From ZC4RG30 sp964455685 (lineage in GTDB: Bacteria > Pseudomonadota > Gammaproteobacteria > Steroidobacterales > Steroidobacteraceae), in assembly GCA_964455685.1 (NCBI GenBank), contig CAYVZE010000095.1, forward strand, positions 1 through 8,461: 8,461 nt of DNA, written 5' to 3'. This document shows positions 1-6,733 of the stretch, in pieces; positions within the stretch are counted from its first letter, which is position 1; every line of letters begins with the position of its first letter. Position numbers and translations under genes: made by a program. The notes under the pieces were generated by a model. It saw only the letters and a list, made by a program, of their open reading frames with translations. It was not told where the DNA came from and made no database searches.

Positions 1-1480
1 TTTCCTTTGCATCCCACACCGGCTTCACCTGCGTGCGCGACACACCGAGGATCGCCACCTCGGGTGCATTGATGATGGGCGTGAACGCCGTGCCGCCGAT
101 GCCGCCCAGGCTCGAGATGGTGAAGGTGCCGCCCTGCATCTCGCTGCCCTTGAGCGTGCCCTTGCGGGCGCGGTCGGACAGGTCGCCCAGCGCCTTGGCG
201 ATGCCGAACAGGTCCAGCTTGTCGGCGTCATGGATCACCGGCACCAGCAGGCCATTGGGCGTGTCGGCGGCAAAGCCGATGTGGAAGTACTTCTTCAGCA
301 CCACGGTCTCGCCGTCGAGCGAGGCGTTGAAGGTCGGGTATTCCTTCAGCGCCAGCACCACGGCGCGCACGATGAAGGCCAGCGGCGTGATCTTCACGCC
401 GGCGGCGGCGGCGCGGTCCTTGAGCTTGGCGCGCTCGGCCTCCAGCTCGGTGACGTCGGCTTCCTCGTACTGGGTGACATGCGGGATGTTCACCCACGAG
501 GCATGCAGGCGCGGGCCGGAGATCTTCTGGATGCGGCCCAGGGGCTTGACCTCGATCTCGCCGAACTTGGCGAAATCGACCTTCGGGACCTGCGGCAGCG
601 CCGCGCCCTGCGGCGCGGCCGCCAGGCCGCCGGCCAGGGCGGCCTTGACCCAGGCCTTCACGTCCTCGTGCGTGATGCGGCCGCGCTGGCCGCTGCCCTT
701 CACGCGCGAGAGGTCCACGCCCAGCTCGCGCGCCAGCTTGCGCACGGACGGGCTGGCATGGGCGGTGCTGAAGCCGGCCTCGTTCACGGGCGGCAGCGCA
801 GCGGGCCTGGCCGCGGCCGGCGCGGCAGCGGGCACCGCGGCCTTCGCAGGCGCCGGGGCGGCCGGCGCAGGCGCGGCGGCCGGGGACGGTGCAGCAGGCG
901 CCGCGGCAGCGGCCGTGCCCGTCACCGTGATCACCAGCGAGCCGGCGGACACCTTGCCGCCCTTCTGGATGTGCACTTCCTCGACCACGCCGGCGGCCGT
1001 GGACGGCACGTCCATGGTGGCCTTCTCGGTCTCGAGCGTGGCCAGCGGCGTGTCGATCTCGACCTTGTCGCCCTTCTTGACCATCACGTCGATGACGGCG
1101 ACGTCGGAGAAGTTGCCCAGGTCCGGCACCACCACGTCGATGCGCGCGGGCGCAGCGGCGGCCGGCGCAGCCGCCGGGGCGGCAGCCGGTGCCGGCGCGG
1201 CAGCGGCCGCGGGCGCAGCCTCGGCAGCCGCCGCGGCGCCCTCGCCGCGCAGCGTCACCACCAGCGACCCTTCGGACACCTTGCCGCCCACCTGCACGTG
1301 CACGGCCTCGACCACGCCGGCGGCGGTCGACGGCACGTCCATGGTGGCCTTCTCGGTTTCCAGCGTGATCAGCGGCGTGTCGACCTCGACACGCTCGCCC
1401 GCCTTGACCAGCACATCGATGACCGCGACCTCGGAGAAATTGCCGAGGTCCGGCACGCGCACTTCAATGTTCTGCGACAT
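1..1480 (-). CDS. aceF: Pyruvate dehydrogenase E2, dihydrolipoamide acetyltransferase (3' end cut off)
   Basis: E2 core subunit of the cytosolic pyruvate dehydrogenase complex; it moves the acetyl group from E1 to CoA by means of lipoyl-lysine arms. The frame is open from ATG at 1480 to the window edge: 493 codons, no stop. Seen in order: lipoyl domain 1 (about residues 2-79, lipoylated Lys44 in ETEKATMDVP), an Ala/Pro linker, lipoyl domain 2 (about 114-188, Lys153 in the same motif), a second Ala/Pro linker, a peripheral subunit-binding domain (about 242-278, ASPSVRKLARELGVDLSRVK), and the acetyltransferase domain from about 308. The final ~70-100 residues, including the catalytic HxxxDG motif, lie outside the window. 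E. coli AceF has three lipoyl domains; this has two, as in several other proteobacteria. Start chosen on an AAGGAAGG ribosome-binding site 7 nt upstream. It follows aceE after 13 nt, so the two are surely one operon; lpd may follow, but that is not visible. Confidence 0.97.
   Translation of the reverse strand, partial: MSQNIEVRVPDLGNFSEVAVIDVLVKAGERVEVDTPLITLETEKATMDVPSTAAGVVEAVHVQVGGKVSEGSLVVTLRGEGAAAAAEAAPAAAAAPAPAAAPAAAPAAAAPARIDVVVPDLGNFSDVAVIDVMVKKGDKVEIDTPLATLETEKATMDVPSTAAGVVEEVHIQKGGKVSAGSLVITVTGTAAAAAPAAPSPAAAPAPAAPAPAKAAVPAAAPAAARPAALPPVNEAGFSTAHASPSVRKLARELGVDLSRVKGSGQRGRITHEDVKAWVKAALAGGLAAAPQGAALPQVPKVDFAKFGEIEVKPLGRIQKISGPRLHASWVNIPHVTQYEEADVTELEAERAKLKDRAAAAGVKITPLAFIVRAVVLALKEYPTFNASLDGETVVLKKYFHIGFAADTPNGLLVPVIHDADKLDLFGIAKALGDLSDRARKGTLKGSEMQGGTFTISSLGGIGGTAFTPIINAPEVAILGVSRTQVKPVWDAKE
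1002..1357 (-). repeat. Direct repeat of the lipoyl-domain coding segments within aceF
   Basis: The two lipoyl domains of AceF are encoded by near-duplicate segments offset by 327 nt (109 codons). By eye about 59 of 75 aligned residues are identical. An exact 29-nt match surrounds the lipoyl-lysine codon, at 1002-1030 and 1329-1357. Flanking matches continue with synonymous changes such as GAA/GAG and TCG/TCC. This is an internal domain duplication typical of E2 proteins, not a mobile element. Confidence 0.9.
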
Positions 1481-1487
1481 CAGCGGG

Positions 1488-1495
1488 CCTTCCTT
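1488..1495 (-). promoter_or_regulatory. Ribosome-binding site of aceF
   Basis: AAGGAAGG lies 7 nt before the aceF ATG and overlaps the aceE TAA stop codon (reads TAAGGAAGG). This is a strong Shine-Dalgarno match and fixes the aceF start. Ribosomes ending aceE translation would sit on this site, which favours coupled, near-stoichiometric E1 and E2 synthesis (inference). Confidence 0.85.
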
Positions 1496-4157
1496 ACGAG
1501 TTCAGCGGGTTGGCCTTGGCCGGGTCGACGCCGAGCTTCTTCGCCGCGGCGGCGACCACCTTGCGGTCCAGCTCGCCCTCGTCGGCCAGCGCCTTGAGCG
1601 TGGCCAGCACGATGTAGCGGCGGTCGACCTCGAAGTGGTGGCGCAGCGCGGCGCGGCCATCGCTGCGGCCGAAGCCATCGGTGCCCAGCGTCACGTAGCG
1701 GCCGCCCACCCACTGGCGGATCTGGTCCGGCACGGTGCGCATGTTGTCGGTGGCCGCGACCACCGCCGACTGCAGGCCGCCGAACAGCTTCTGCACGTAA
1801 GGCACGCCCGGCTTCTTCTCCGGGTTCAGCAGGTTCTCGCGCTCCACCAGCAGCGCCTCGCGGCGCAGCTCGCTGAAGCTGGTCACCGAGTACACGTCGG
1901 AGGCCACGCCGTAGTCCTCCTGCAGGATCCCGGCCGCGGCCAGCACCTCGCGCAGGATGGTGCCCGAGCCCATCAGCGTGGCCTTGAGCTTGCCCTTGCC
2001 GCCCTTCTGCAGCAGGTAGGCGCCCTTGAGGATGCCCTCCTCCACGCCCTGCGGCATCGGCGGCTGGACGTAGTTCTCGTTCATCACCGACAGGTAGTAG
2101 AAGACGTTCTCGTTCTCCACGTACATCTTCTTCATGCCGTCGTGGATGATCACGGCCAGCTCGTAGGCATAGGCCGGGTCATAGGCACGGCAGCTCGGGA
2201 TGGTGGTCGCCAGCAGCTGGCTGTGGCCGTCCTGGTGCTGCAGGCCCTCGCCGGCCAGCGTGGTGCGGCCGGCGGTGGCGCCGAGCAGGAAGCCGCGCGC
2301 CTGGATGTCGCCGGCGGCCCACACGAAGTCGCCCACGCGCTGGAAGCCGAACATCGAGTAGTAGATGTAGAACGGCACCATGTACTGGCCGTGGTTCGCA
2401 TAGGCCGTGCCGGCCGCGATCCACGAGCAGATCGCACCGGCCTCGTTGATGCCCTCCTCGAGCATCTGGCCCTTGCGATCCTCCTTGTACGACATCAGCT
2501 GGTCGGCATCCTGCGGCGTGTACAGCTGGCCCACCGCCGAGTAGATGCCGATCTGGCGGAACAGGCCCTCCATGCCGAAGGTGCGTGCCTCGTCCGGGAC
2601 GATGGGCACGATGTTCTTGCCGATGTTCTTGTCCTTCAGCAGCGCGGTCAGGATGCGCACGAAGGCCATGGTGGTGGAGATCTCGCGGTCGCCGCTGCCT
2701 TCCAGCACCGGCTTGAAGGCCTCCAGCGGCGGCACCTCCAGCGGCTTCGCGTTGTTCACGCGCCGGGGCAGGTAGCCGCCCAGCGCCTCGCGGCGGGCCT
2801 TGAGGTACTTGATCTCCTCGCTGTCCTCGGCCGGCTTCGCGAAGTTGAAGTTCTGGATGTCCTCGTCCTTCAGCGGGATGCCGAGGTTGGCACGGAAGGC
2901 CGCCAGCGACTCCGCGTCCATCTTCTTCTGCTGGTGCGCGACCATCTGGCCCTCGGCCGCCTTGCCCAGGCCGAAGCCCTTGACCGTGTGCGCGAGGATG
3001 ACGGTGGGCTGGCCCTTGTGCGCCATGGCCGCGGCATAGGCCGCGTACACCTTGTAGGCGTCATGGCCGCCGCGCTTGAGGCGCCAGATGTCCTCGTCGG
3101 ACATGTTCTCGACCAGCTTCGCAGCCTCGGGGTGCTTGCCGAAGAAGTGCTCGCGCGTGTACGCGCCGCCCTTGGCCTTGTAGTTCTGGTACTCGCCGTC
3201 GACGGTGATCTCCATCAGGTGGCGCAGCACGCCGTTGCGGTCCTGGGCGAACAGCGGATCCCAGCGGCGGCCCCACAGCACCTTGATCACGTTCCAGCCA
3301 GCGCCCAGGAAGGCGGACTCCAGCTCCTGCACGATCTTGCCGTTGCCGCGCACCGGGCCGTCCAGGCGCTGCAGGTTGCAGTTCACCACGAACACCAGGT
3401 TGTCCAGGCCCTCGCGCACCGGCATCGACAGCGCGCCCATCGACTCCGGCTCGTCCATCTCGCCGTCGCCGCAGAAGCACCAGACCTTGCGGTCGGAGGG
3501 CGGGGCCAGGCCGCGGTTCTCCATGTAACGGATGAAGCGCGCCTGGTAGATGGCCATCAGCGGGCCCAGGCCCATCGACACCGTGGGGAACTGCCAGAAG
3601 TCCGGCATCAGCCACGGATGCGGGTAGGAGGACAGTCCGCCGCCGCCCACTTCCTGGCGAAAGCGCGCCAGCTGGGCCTCGGTCAGGCGGCCTTCCAGGA
3701 AGGCGCGCGCGTAGATGCCCGGCGAGCTGTGGCCCTGGATGAACACCAGGTCGCCCGGGTGCTTGTCGGAGGCAGCGCGCCAGAAATGGTTGAAGCCCAC
3801 CTCGTACAGCGTGGCCGAGGAGGCATAGCTGGCCAGGTGGCCGCCGTACTCGCTGGAGTGCTTGTTGGCCTGCTGCACCATGGCCACCGCGTTCCAGCGC
3901 ATGTAGGCCTCCAGGCGCCGCTCCAGTTCGCGGTTGCCCGGGTACGGAGGCTCGCGCTCCGGCGGGATGGTGTTCACATAAGGCGTGTTCGGCCTCAGCG
4001 GCAGCGGGGCGCCGGCATTGCGGGCGTGCTCCAGCACGCGCTGGAGCAGGTAGTGGGCGCGCTCACCGCCACCGGTCCGGATCACCGAATCGATCGACTC
4101 GAGCCATTCGCGGGTTTCTTCGGGATCCTGGTCCTGGATGTTCTGGACGTCGGTCAT
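1494..4157 (-). CDS. aceE: Pyruvate dehydrogenase E1 component, homodimeric type
   Basis: Thiamine-diphosphate-dependent E1 of the pyruvate dehydrogenase complex; it decarboxylates pyruvate and reductively acetylates the lipoyl arm of AceF. The 887-residue length equals E. coli AceE. The ThDP/Mg motif starts GDGEMDEPES (GDG at 230-232) and continues to NCNLQRLDGP (Asn259, Asn261). From remembered E. coli numbering with an offset of one, the active-site residues are present: His107, His143, His408 (in AHQQKKMD), Glu572 (EGINEAGA) and His641 (GEGLQHQDGH). The C-terminal transketolase-like part contains YSVTSFSELRRE and LGTDGFGRSDGR. ATG at 4157 is preceded by AAGGCAGGA a few bases upstream, and the N-terminus aligns with E. 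coli. First gene of aceE-aceF; it has its own promoter in the divergent gap with pyrC. I see no PdhR-type operator (ATTGGTnnnACCAAT). Confidence 0.98.
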   Translation of the reverse strand: MTDVQNIQDQDPEETREWLESIDSVIRTGGGERAHYLLQRVLEHARNAGAPLPLRPNTPYVNTIPPEREPPYPGNRELERRLEAYMRWNAVAMVQQANKHSSEYGGHLASYASSATLYEVGFNHFWRAASDKHPGDLVFIQGHSSPGIYARAFLEGRLTEAQLARFRQEVGGGGLSSYPHPWLMPDFWQFPTVSMGLGPLMAIYQARFIRYMENRGLAPPSDRKVWCFCGDGEMDEPESMGALSMPVREGLDNLVFVVNCNLQRLDGPVRGNGKIVQELESAFLGAGWNVIKVLWGRRWDPLFAQDRNGVLRHLMEITVDGEYQNYKAKGGAYTREHFFGKHPEAAKLVENMSDEDIWRLKRGGHDAYKVYAAYAAAMAHKGQPTVILAHTVKGFGLGKAAEGQMVAHQQKKMDAESLAAFRANLGIPLKDEDIQNFNFAKPAEDSEEIKYLKARREALGGYLPRRVNNAKPLEVPPLEAFKPVLEGSGDREISTTMAFVRILTALLKDKNIGKNIVPIVPDEARTFGMEGLFRQIGIYSAVGQLYTPQDADQLMSYKEDRKGQMLEEGINEAGAICSWIAAGTAYANHGQYMVPFYIYYSMFGFQRVGDFVWAAGDIQARGFLLGATAGRTTLAGEGLQHQDGHSQLLATTIPSCRAYDPAYAYELAVIIHDGMKKMYVENENVFYYLSVMNENYVQPPMPQGVEEGILKGAYLLQKGGKGKLKATLMGSGTILREVLAAAGILQEDYGVASDVYSVTSFSELRREALLVERENLLNPEKKPGVPYVQKLFGGLQSAVVAATDNMRTVPDQIRQWVGGRYVTLGTDGFGRSDGRAALRHHFEVDRRYIVLATLKALADEGELDRKVVAAAAKKLGVDPAKANPLNS

Positions 4158-4213
4158 TAGGTCCTGCCTTCAAGGCGCCCCTTAAACAGGGAAAAAAGTC
4201 AATAGCGACGCTG

Positions 4214-4222
4214 TGCTACGAT
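4214..4222 (+). promoter_or_regulatory. Possible extended -10 promoter for pyrC-rnt
   Basis: TGCTACGAT fits an extended -10 element (TGn plus TACGAT, 4/6 to consensus). No recognisable -35 lies 17 nt upstream. Use of this site would give a pyrC leader of about 130 nt, and its 5' end would overlap the aceEF leader on the other strand. Weak; no better plus-strand candidate was seen between here and pyrC. Confidence 0.25.
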
Positions 4223-4252
4223 CGCCCAGCGGCCCCTTTTTGGACGCGCGCG

Positions 4253-4281
4253 ATCATCCGGCTTTAGCCTTGTTCGGTCAA
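4253..4281 (-). promoter_or_regulatory. Candidate sigma70 promoter of aceEF
   Basis: On the minus strand TTGACC (-35, 4281-4276) and GATGAT (-10, 4258-4253) are separated by exactly 17 nt. They match the consensus at 5/6 and 4/6 positions. Transcription would begin near 4246 and give a leader of about 90 nt before aceE. No other pair in this 204-nt gap fits as well on this strand. The call is by pattern only. Confidence 0.55.
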
Positions 4282-4322
4282 GCAAACCCCCTTCGCCAAA
4301 TGCCCCATTTTCGCCCGCCGCA

Positions 4323-4342
4323 GAGGGTGCACGACGACCCTC
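4323..4342 (+). promoter_or_regulatory. Inverted repeat in the pyrC leader
   Basis: GAGGGT and ACCCTC form a perfect 6-bp stem around an 8-nt loop, ending 19 nt before the pyrC ATG. The pyrC start lacks a clear Shine-Dalgarno sequence, so a leader structure could affect initiation. E. coli pyrC is regulated through a leader hairpin, but there the hairpin hides the ribosome-binding site, which is not shown here. Could be chance in G+C-rich DNA. Confidence 0.25.
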
Positions 4343-4361
4343 GCCAGCGGCAGCAATTGTT

Positions 4362-5402
4362 ATGGACCGCCTGAGTTTCCGCACCCCTGATGATTGGCAC
4401 CTCCACCTGCGCGATGGCGCGCAGCTGGCCTCCGTTCTGCCTCATTCCGCCAGGCAGTTCCACCGCGCCATCGTGATGCCGAACCTGGTGCCACCGGTCA
4501 CCACCACGGAGGCGGCGCTGGCCTACCGGGAGCGCATCCTGGCCGCCCTGCCCCCCGGACAGCGGTTTTCGCCCCTGATGACGCTGTACCTCACCGACCG
4601 CACCGACCCGGCCGAGATCGCCCGTGCGCGCGCCAGCGGGCATGTCTTCGCCTGCAAGCTCTATCCGGCCGGCGCCACCACCAATTCGCAATCCGGCGTC
4701 ACCGACATCCGCCGCGTCGATGCGGTGCTGGAGGCCATGGCTGACCAGGGCCTGCCGCTGCTGGTGCACGGTGAAGTCACGCGGCGCGAAGTGGACGTGT
4801 TCGAGCGTGAGGCGCGCTTCATCGACGAGGTGCTCGCCCCGCTGCGCGCGCGCCTGCCGCGGCTGCGCATCGTGTTCGAGCATGTCACCACCGCCGCGGC
4901 GGTGGAGTTCGTCAAGTCGCAGGCCGAAGGCGTCGGCGCCACCATCACGCCCCAGCACCTGCTGATGAACCGCAACGACCTGTTCCAGGGCGGGATCAGG
5001 CCGCACCACTACTGCCTGCCGGTGCTCAAGCGCGAACGCGACCGCGTGGCGCTGCTGGAGGCCGTGGCCGGCGGCGACCCGCGCTTCTTCCTCGGCACCG
5101 ACAGTGCGCCGCATGCGCGCGGTGCCAAGGAGGCGGCCTGCGGCTGCGCCGGCATCTTCTCCGCGCCCCTGGCGCTGGAACTGTACGCCGAGGCCTTCGA
5201 CCAGGCCGGTGCCCTGCACCGCCTGGAAGCCTTTGCCAGCGAGTTCGGGCCGCGCTTCTACGGCCTGCCGCTGAACGAGGGCACGGTGACCCTGGAACGC
5301 ACGGAATGGGCCGTGCCCCCGCATTATCCCTATGCCGACACGGTGATCGTGCCCCTGCGGGCCGGCGAGCGCATCGGCTGGCGCATGGTGAAGAACGACT
5401 GA
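4362..5402 (+). CDS. pyrC: Dihydroorotase (class II, PyrC type)
   Basis: Zinc amidohydrolase that cyclises N-carbamoyl-L-aspartate to dihydroorotate, the third step of de novo pyrimidine synthesis, in the cytosol. At 346 residues it matches the E. coli enzyme (about 348) in length and aligns along its whole length. Metal and substrate residues visible: His13 and His15 (DDWHLHLRDG), the carbamylated-lysine candidate Lys99 (ACKLYPAGATTN), His136 (VHGEV), His174 (FEHVTT) and catalytic Asp247 (LGTDSAPHA). The mobile-loop and CGCAG segments typical of the class are also present. ATG at 4362 is the only reasonable start given the N-terminal alignment, although no good ribosome-binding site precedes it. 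The TGA stop shares its A with the ATG of rnt (TGATG), so the two genes are co-transcribed and probably translationally coupled. Confidence 0.97.
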   Translation: MDRLSFRTPDDWHLHLRDGAQLASVLPHSARQFHRAIVMPNLVPPVTTTEAALAYRERILAALPPGQRFSPLMTLYLTDRTDPAEIARARASGHVFACKLYPAGATTNSQSGVTDIRRVDAVLEAMADQGLPLLVHGEVTRREVDVFEREARFIDEVLAPLRARLPRLRIVFEHVTTAAAVEFVKSQAEGVGATITPQHLLMNRNDLFQGGIRPHHYCLPVLKRERDRVALLEAVAGGDPRFFLGTDSAPHARGAKEAACGCAGIFSAPLALELYAEAFDQAGALHRLEAFASEFGPRFYGLPLNEGTVTLERTEWAVPPHYPYADTVIVPLRAGERIGWRMVKND

Positions 5403-6091
5403 TGTCCACAGTTTCCGACCTGACCGCACGACGCTTCCGCGGTTTCCTGCCCGTGGTGGTGGACGTGGAGACCGGCGGCTTCAAGCCCCAGACCGATGCG
5501 CTGCTGGAGATCGCCGCCGTGATCGTGGAGATCGGCCCCGATGGCCGCGTGCGCCGCGGCCAGACCCACGCCTACCACGTGAAGCCCTTCGAGGGCTCGC
5601 GCCTGGAGCCCGCATCGCTGGAAGTCACCGGCATCGACCCCTGGCACCCGCTGCGGCCGGCCATCGACGAAGCCGACGCCCTGCAGCGCCTGTTCCGCGA
5701 GATCCGTACCGCCATCCGCTCACACGGCTGCCGCCGGGCCATCCTGGTCGGGCATAACGCCGCCTTCGACCTCGCCTTCCTGAACGCGGCGGTGGAGCGC
5801 ACCGGCATCAAGCGCAACCCCTTCCACCCCTTCTCCTGCTTCGACACCGCCACCCTGGCCGGCGCCGCGCTGGGCCAGACGGTGCTGGCCCGCGCCGTGC
5901 AGCTGGCCGGCATCGAGTGGGACGGCCGCGAGGCGCACTCGGCGCGGTACGACGCCGAGAAGACGGCGGACCTGTTCTGCTACATCAACAACCTGCTGCA
6001 CGAGCATTTCGCGCGGGCGGAGGAGAAGGCACGCGCGCTGGGGTGGAAGGACGGGGCTCCCGCGCCGCTCGACCTGATCGGCGAGGACTGA
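5402..6091 (+). CDS. rnt: Ribonuclease T (DEDDh 3'-5' exoribonuclease)
   Basis: Homodimeric 3'-5' exonuclease that trims tRNA, 5S and 23S rRNA 3' ends and takes part in tRNA end turnover. The 229 residues carry the full DEDDh set: Asp21 and Glu23 (VVDVETGGF), Asp123 (GHNAAFDLAFL), His179 and Asp184 (AHSARYDAEKTADLF). Asp148 lies in CFDTATLAGAALGQTV, a segment nearly identical to E. coli RNase T. Numbering is two less than the E. coli enzyme from memory. The protein is about 14 residues longer than E. coli's 215, mainly as a C-terminal tail after LFCYINN. A longer in-frame extension exists upstream to 5306 but lies inside pyrC; ATG at 5402, in the TGATG overlap, gives the family-like N-terminus. 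RNase T works on stable RNA, so pairing with pyrC probably reflects shared expression rather than shared pathway (inference). Confidence 0.96.
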   Translation: MSTVSDLTARRFRGFLPVVVDVETGGFKPQTDALLEIAAVIVEIGPDGRVRRGQTHAYHVKPFEGSRLEPASLEVTGIDPWHPLRPAIDEADALQRLFREIRTAIRSHGCRRAILVGHNAAFDLAFLNAAVERTGIKRNPFHPFSCFDTATLAGAALGQTVLARAVQLAGIEWDGREAHSARYDAEKTADLFCYINNLLHEHFARAEEKARALGWKDGAPAPLDLIGED

Positions 6092-6101
6092 GCCGCCCAT
6101 C

Positions 6102-6127
6102 CCCGGCCTTGCCGCAGGCAGGCCGGG
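6102..6127 (+). terminator. Hairpin after rnt, possible terminator without a U-tract
   Basis: CCCGGCCT (6102-6109) pairs perfectly with AGGCCGGG (6120-6127). The 10-nt loop contains GCC/GGC, which could add a few pairs. The stem begins 11 nt after the rnt stop, as expected for a terminator or 3' end stabiliser, but is followed by a G-run instead of T residues. Confidence 0.45.
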
Positions 6128-6212
6128 CGGGGGGAACATGCGCGGCATCGGCAGGACGCGGTCGCGGCGCAGGGCTTCGCGTCGCGCCCGGAACCCCGCG
6201 CTCCTGCTTCGG

Positions 6213-6234
6213 TCCCGGCCGCGGACGGCCGGGA
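6213..6234 (-). terminator. Hairpin directly after the grxD stop codon
   Basis: A perfect 9-bp stem, TCCCGGCCG with CGGCCGGGA, closes a 4-nt loop and starts at the first base after the grxD TGA. One G-T and one G-C pair could extend it into the stop codon. No T-run follows on the minus strand, so it is either a non-canonical terminator or a barrier protecting the grxD mRNA 3' end. The 6092-6234 gap holds no other recognisable feature. Confidence 0.5.
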
Positions 6235-6558
6235 TCAGGCGGCCTTCGCGCCTGCCTCTTCGATCAGCTTCTGCAGCTCCCCGCTCTGCAGCATCTGCAT
6301 GGCGATATCACATCCGCCGATCAGCTCGCCCTTCACGTAGAGCTGGGGATACGTCGGCCAGCTGGAGAACTTCTTCAGCTCGTCGCGCAGTTCCAGGTCC
6401 TCGAACACGTTCACGGCGTGGAACCTGGCGCCCACGTGCCGGAGGATGGCCACCGCCTGCGCCGAGAAGCCGCACTGCGGGAAGTCGGGCGTTCCCTTCA
6501 TGAACAGCACCACGGGCTCGGCCGCGATGTGCTGCTTGATGCGTTCGATGACGTCCAT
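6235..6558 (-). CDS. grxD: Monothiol glutaredoxin, CGFS type (Grx4/GrxD family)
   Basis: Carries and transfers [2Fe-2S] clusters bound with glutathione, often together with BolA-type partners, in the cytosol. The 107 residues align over most of E. coli GrxD (115), which has a longer C-terminus. The monothiol active site CGFS is at residues 29-32, in KGTPDFPQCGFSAQA, with glutathione-contacting Lys21. The WPTYPQ cis-proline segment and GGCD glutathione motif are present. ATG at 6558 is chosen because MDVIERIKQHIAAEPVVLFM matches the family N-terminus; codons further upstream in this frame are out-of-frame sequence of the preceding gene. An AGGA lies 12 nt upstream, rather far, inside the end of the small lipoprotein gene whose stop is 2 nt away, suggesting translational coupling. 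The order pyrC, rnt, grxD resembles my recollection of Pseudomonas. Confidence 0.96.
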   Translation of the reverse strand: MDVIERIKQHIAAEPVVLFMKGTPDFPQCGFSAQAVAILRHVGARFHAVNVFEDLELRDELKKFSSWPTYPQLYVKGELIGGCDIAMQMLQSGELQKLIEEAGAKAA

Positions 6559-6560
6559 AG

Positions 6561-6731
6561 CTAGAAAGATTCCTGTGTGAGGGTGAGGCACCGGCCGTTG
6601 CGCGCGTCGCGCTCGCTGCACTGGCTCTTGTCGTTGGCCTTGCCGCCGCCGCCGATGATCGCGGTGGCGCAACCGTGCAGGAATCCGCTGCAGGCCATCA
6701 GAAGGCAGGCCAGGGCCAGTGCGCGTTTCAT
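6561..6731 (-). CDS. Small predicted lipoprotein, function unknown
   Basis: A 56-codon gene, ATG at 6731 to TAG at 6561. The product starts MKR, then has a hydrophobic stretch ALALACLLMACSGFLHGC. Cys21 (LHGC, followed by ATAIIGGGG) is the most likely lipidated residue; Cys14 in LMAC is an alternative. Cleavage at Cys21 leaves a 36-residue mature peptide with a glycine run, a polar tail and two more cysteines (38 and 48) that could form a disulfide in the periplasm. About 48 of 56 codons end in G or C, as expected for a translated gene here. The stop lies 2 nt before the grxD ATG, so the genes should share an mRNA. No ribosome-binding site precedes the start; a promoter 7 nt away predicts a leaderless mRNA. 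I do not recognise the family. Confidence 0.72.
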   Translation of the reverse strand: MKRALALACLLMACSGFLHGCATAIIGGGGKANDKSQCSERDARNGRCLTLTQESF

Positions 6732-6733
6732 CG

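Noticed and set aside
781..915. Ala/Pro-rich tract in aceF as a low-complexity or inserted repeat
   Set aside because: It is the normal flexible linker between lipoyl and subunit-binding domains of E2 proteins.
33..4160. Plus-strand open frame of 1375 codons antisense to aceE and aceF
   Set aside because: It mirrors two clearly identified genes. Long antisense frames are expected where codons strongly prefer G/C at the third position; the product is low-complexity (His, Val, Arg and Ala rich) with no family resemblance.
4158..4200. Short pairing segments in the aceE leader (GCCT-TGA-AGGC and CCC/GGG) as a possible riboswitch or sequestered ribosome-binding site
   Set aside because: The stems are only 3-4 bp and no known riboswitch core is recognisable.
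5306..5401. Earlier in-frame start for RNase T
   Set aside because: The extra residues read through the pyrC 3' end in another frame; the ATG in the TGATG junction gives the normal family N-terminus.
4278..5429. Minus-strand open frame of 383 codons antisense to pyrC
   Set aside because: Shadow of pyrC with biased composition, no start context and no recognisable domain.
5917..6564. Plus-strand open frame covering the rnt end, the gap and grxD antisense
   Set aside because: It overlaps two well-supported genes, and its sequence is a frame-shifted reading of both.
6559..6672. N-terminal extension of GrxD up to 6672
   Set aside because: The added Arg/His-rich residues are an out-of-frame reading of the small lipoprotein gene and do not match glutaredoxin N-termini.
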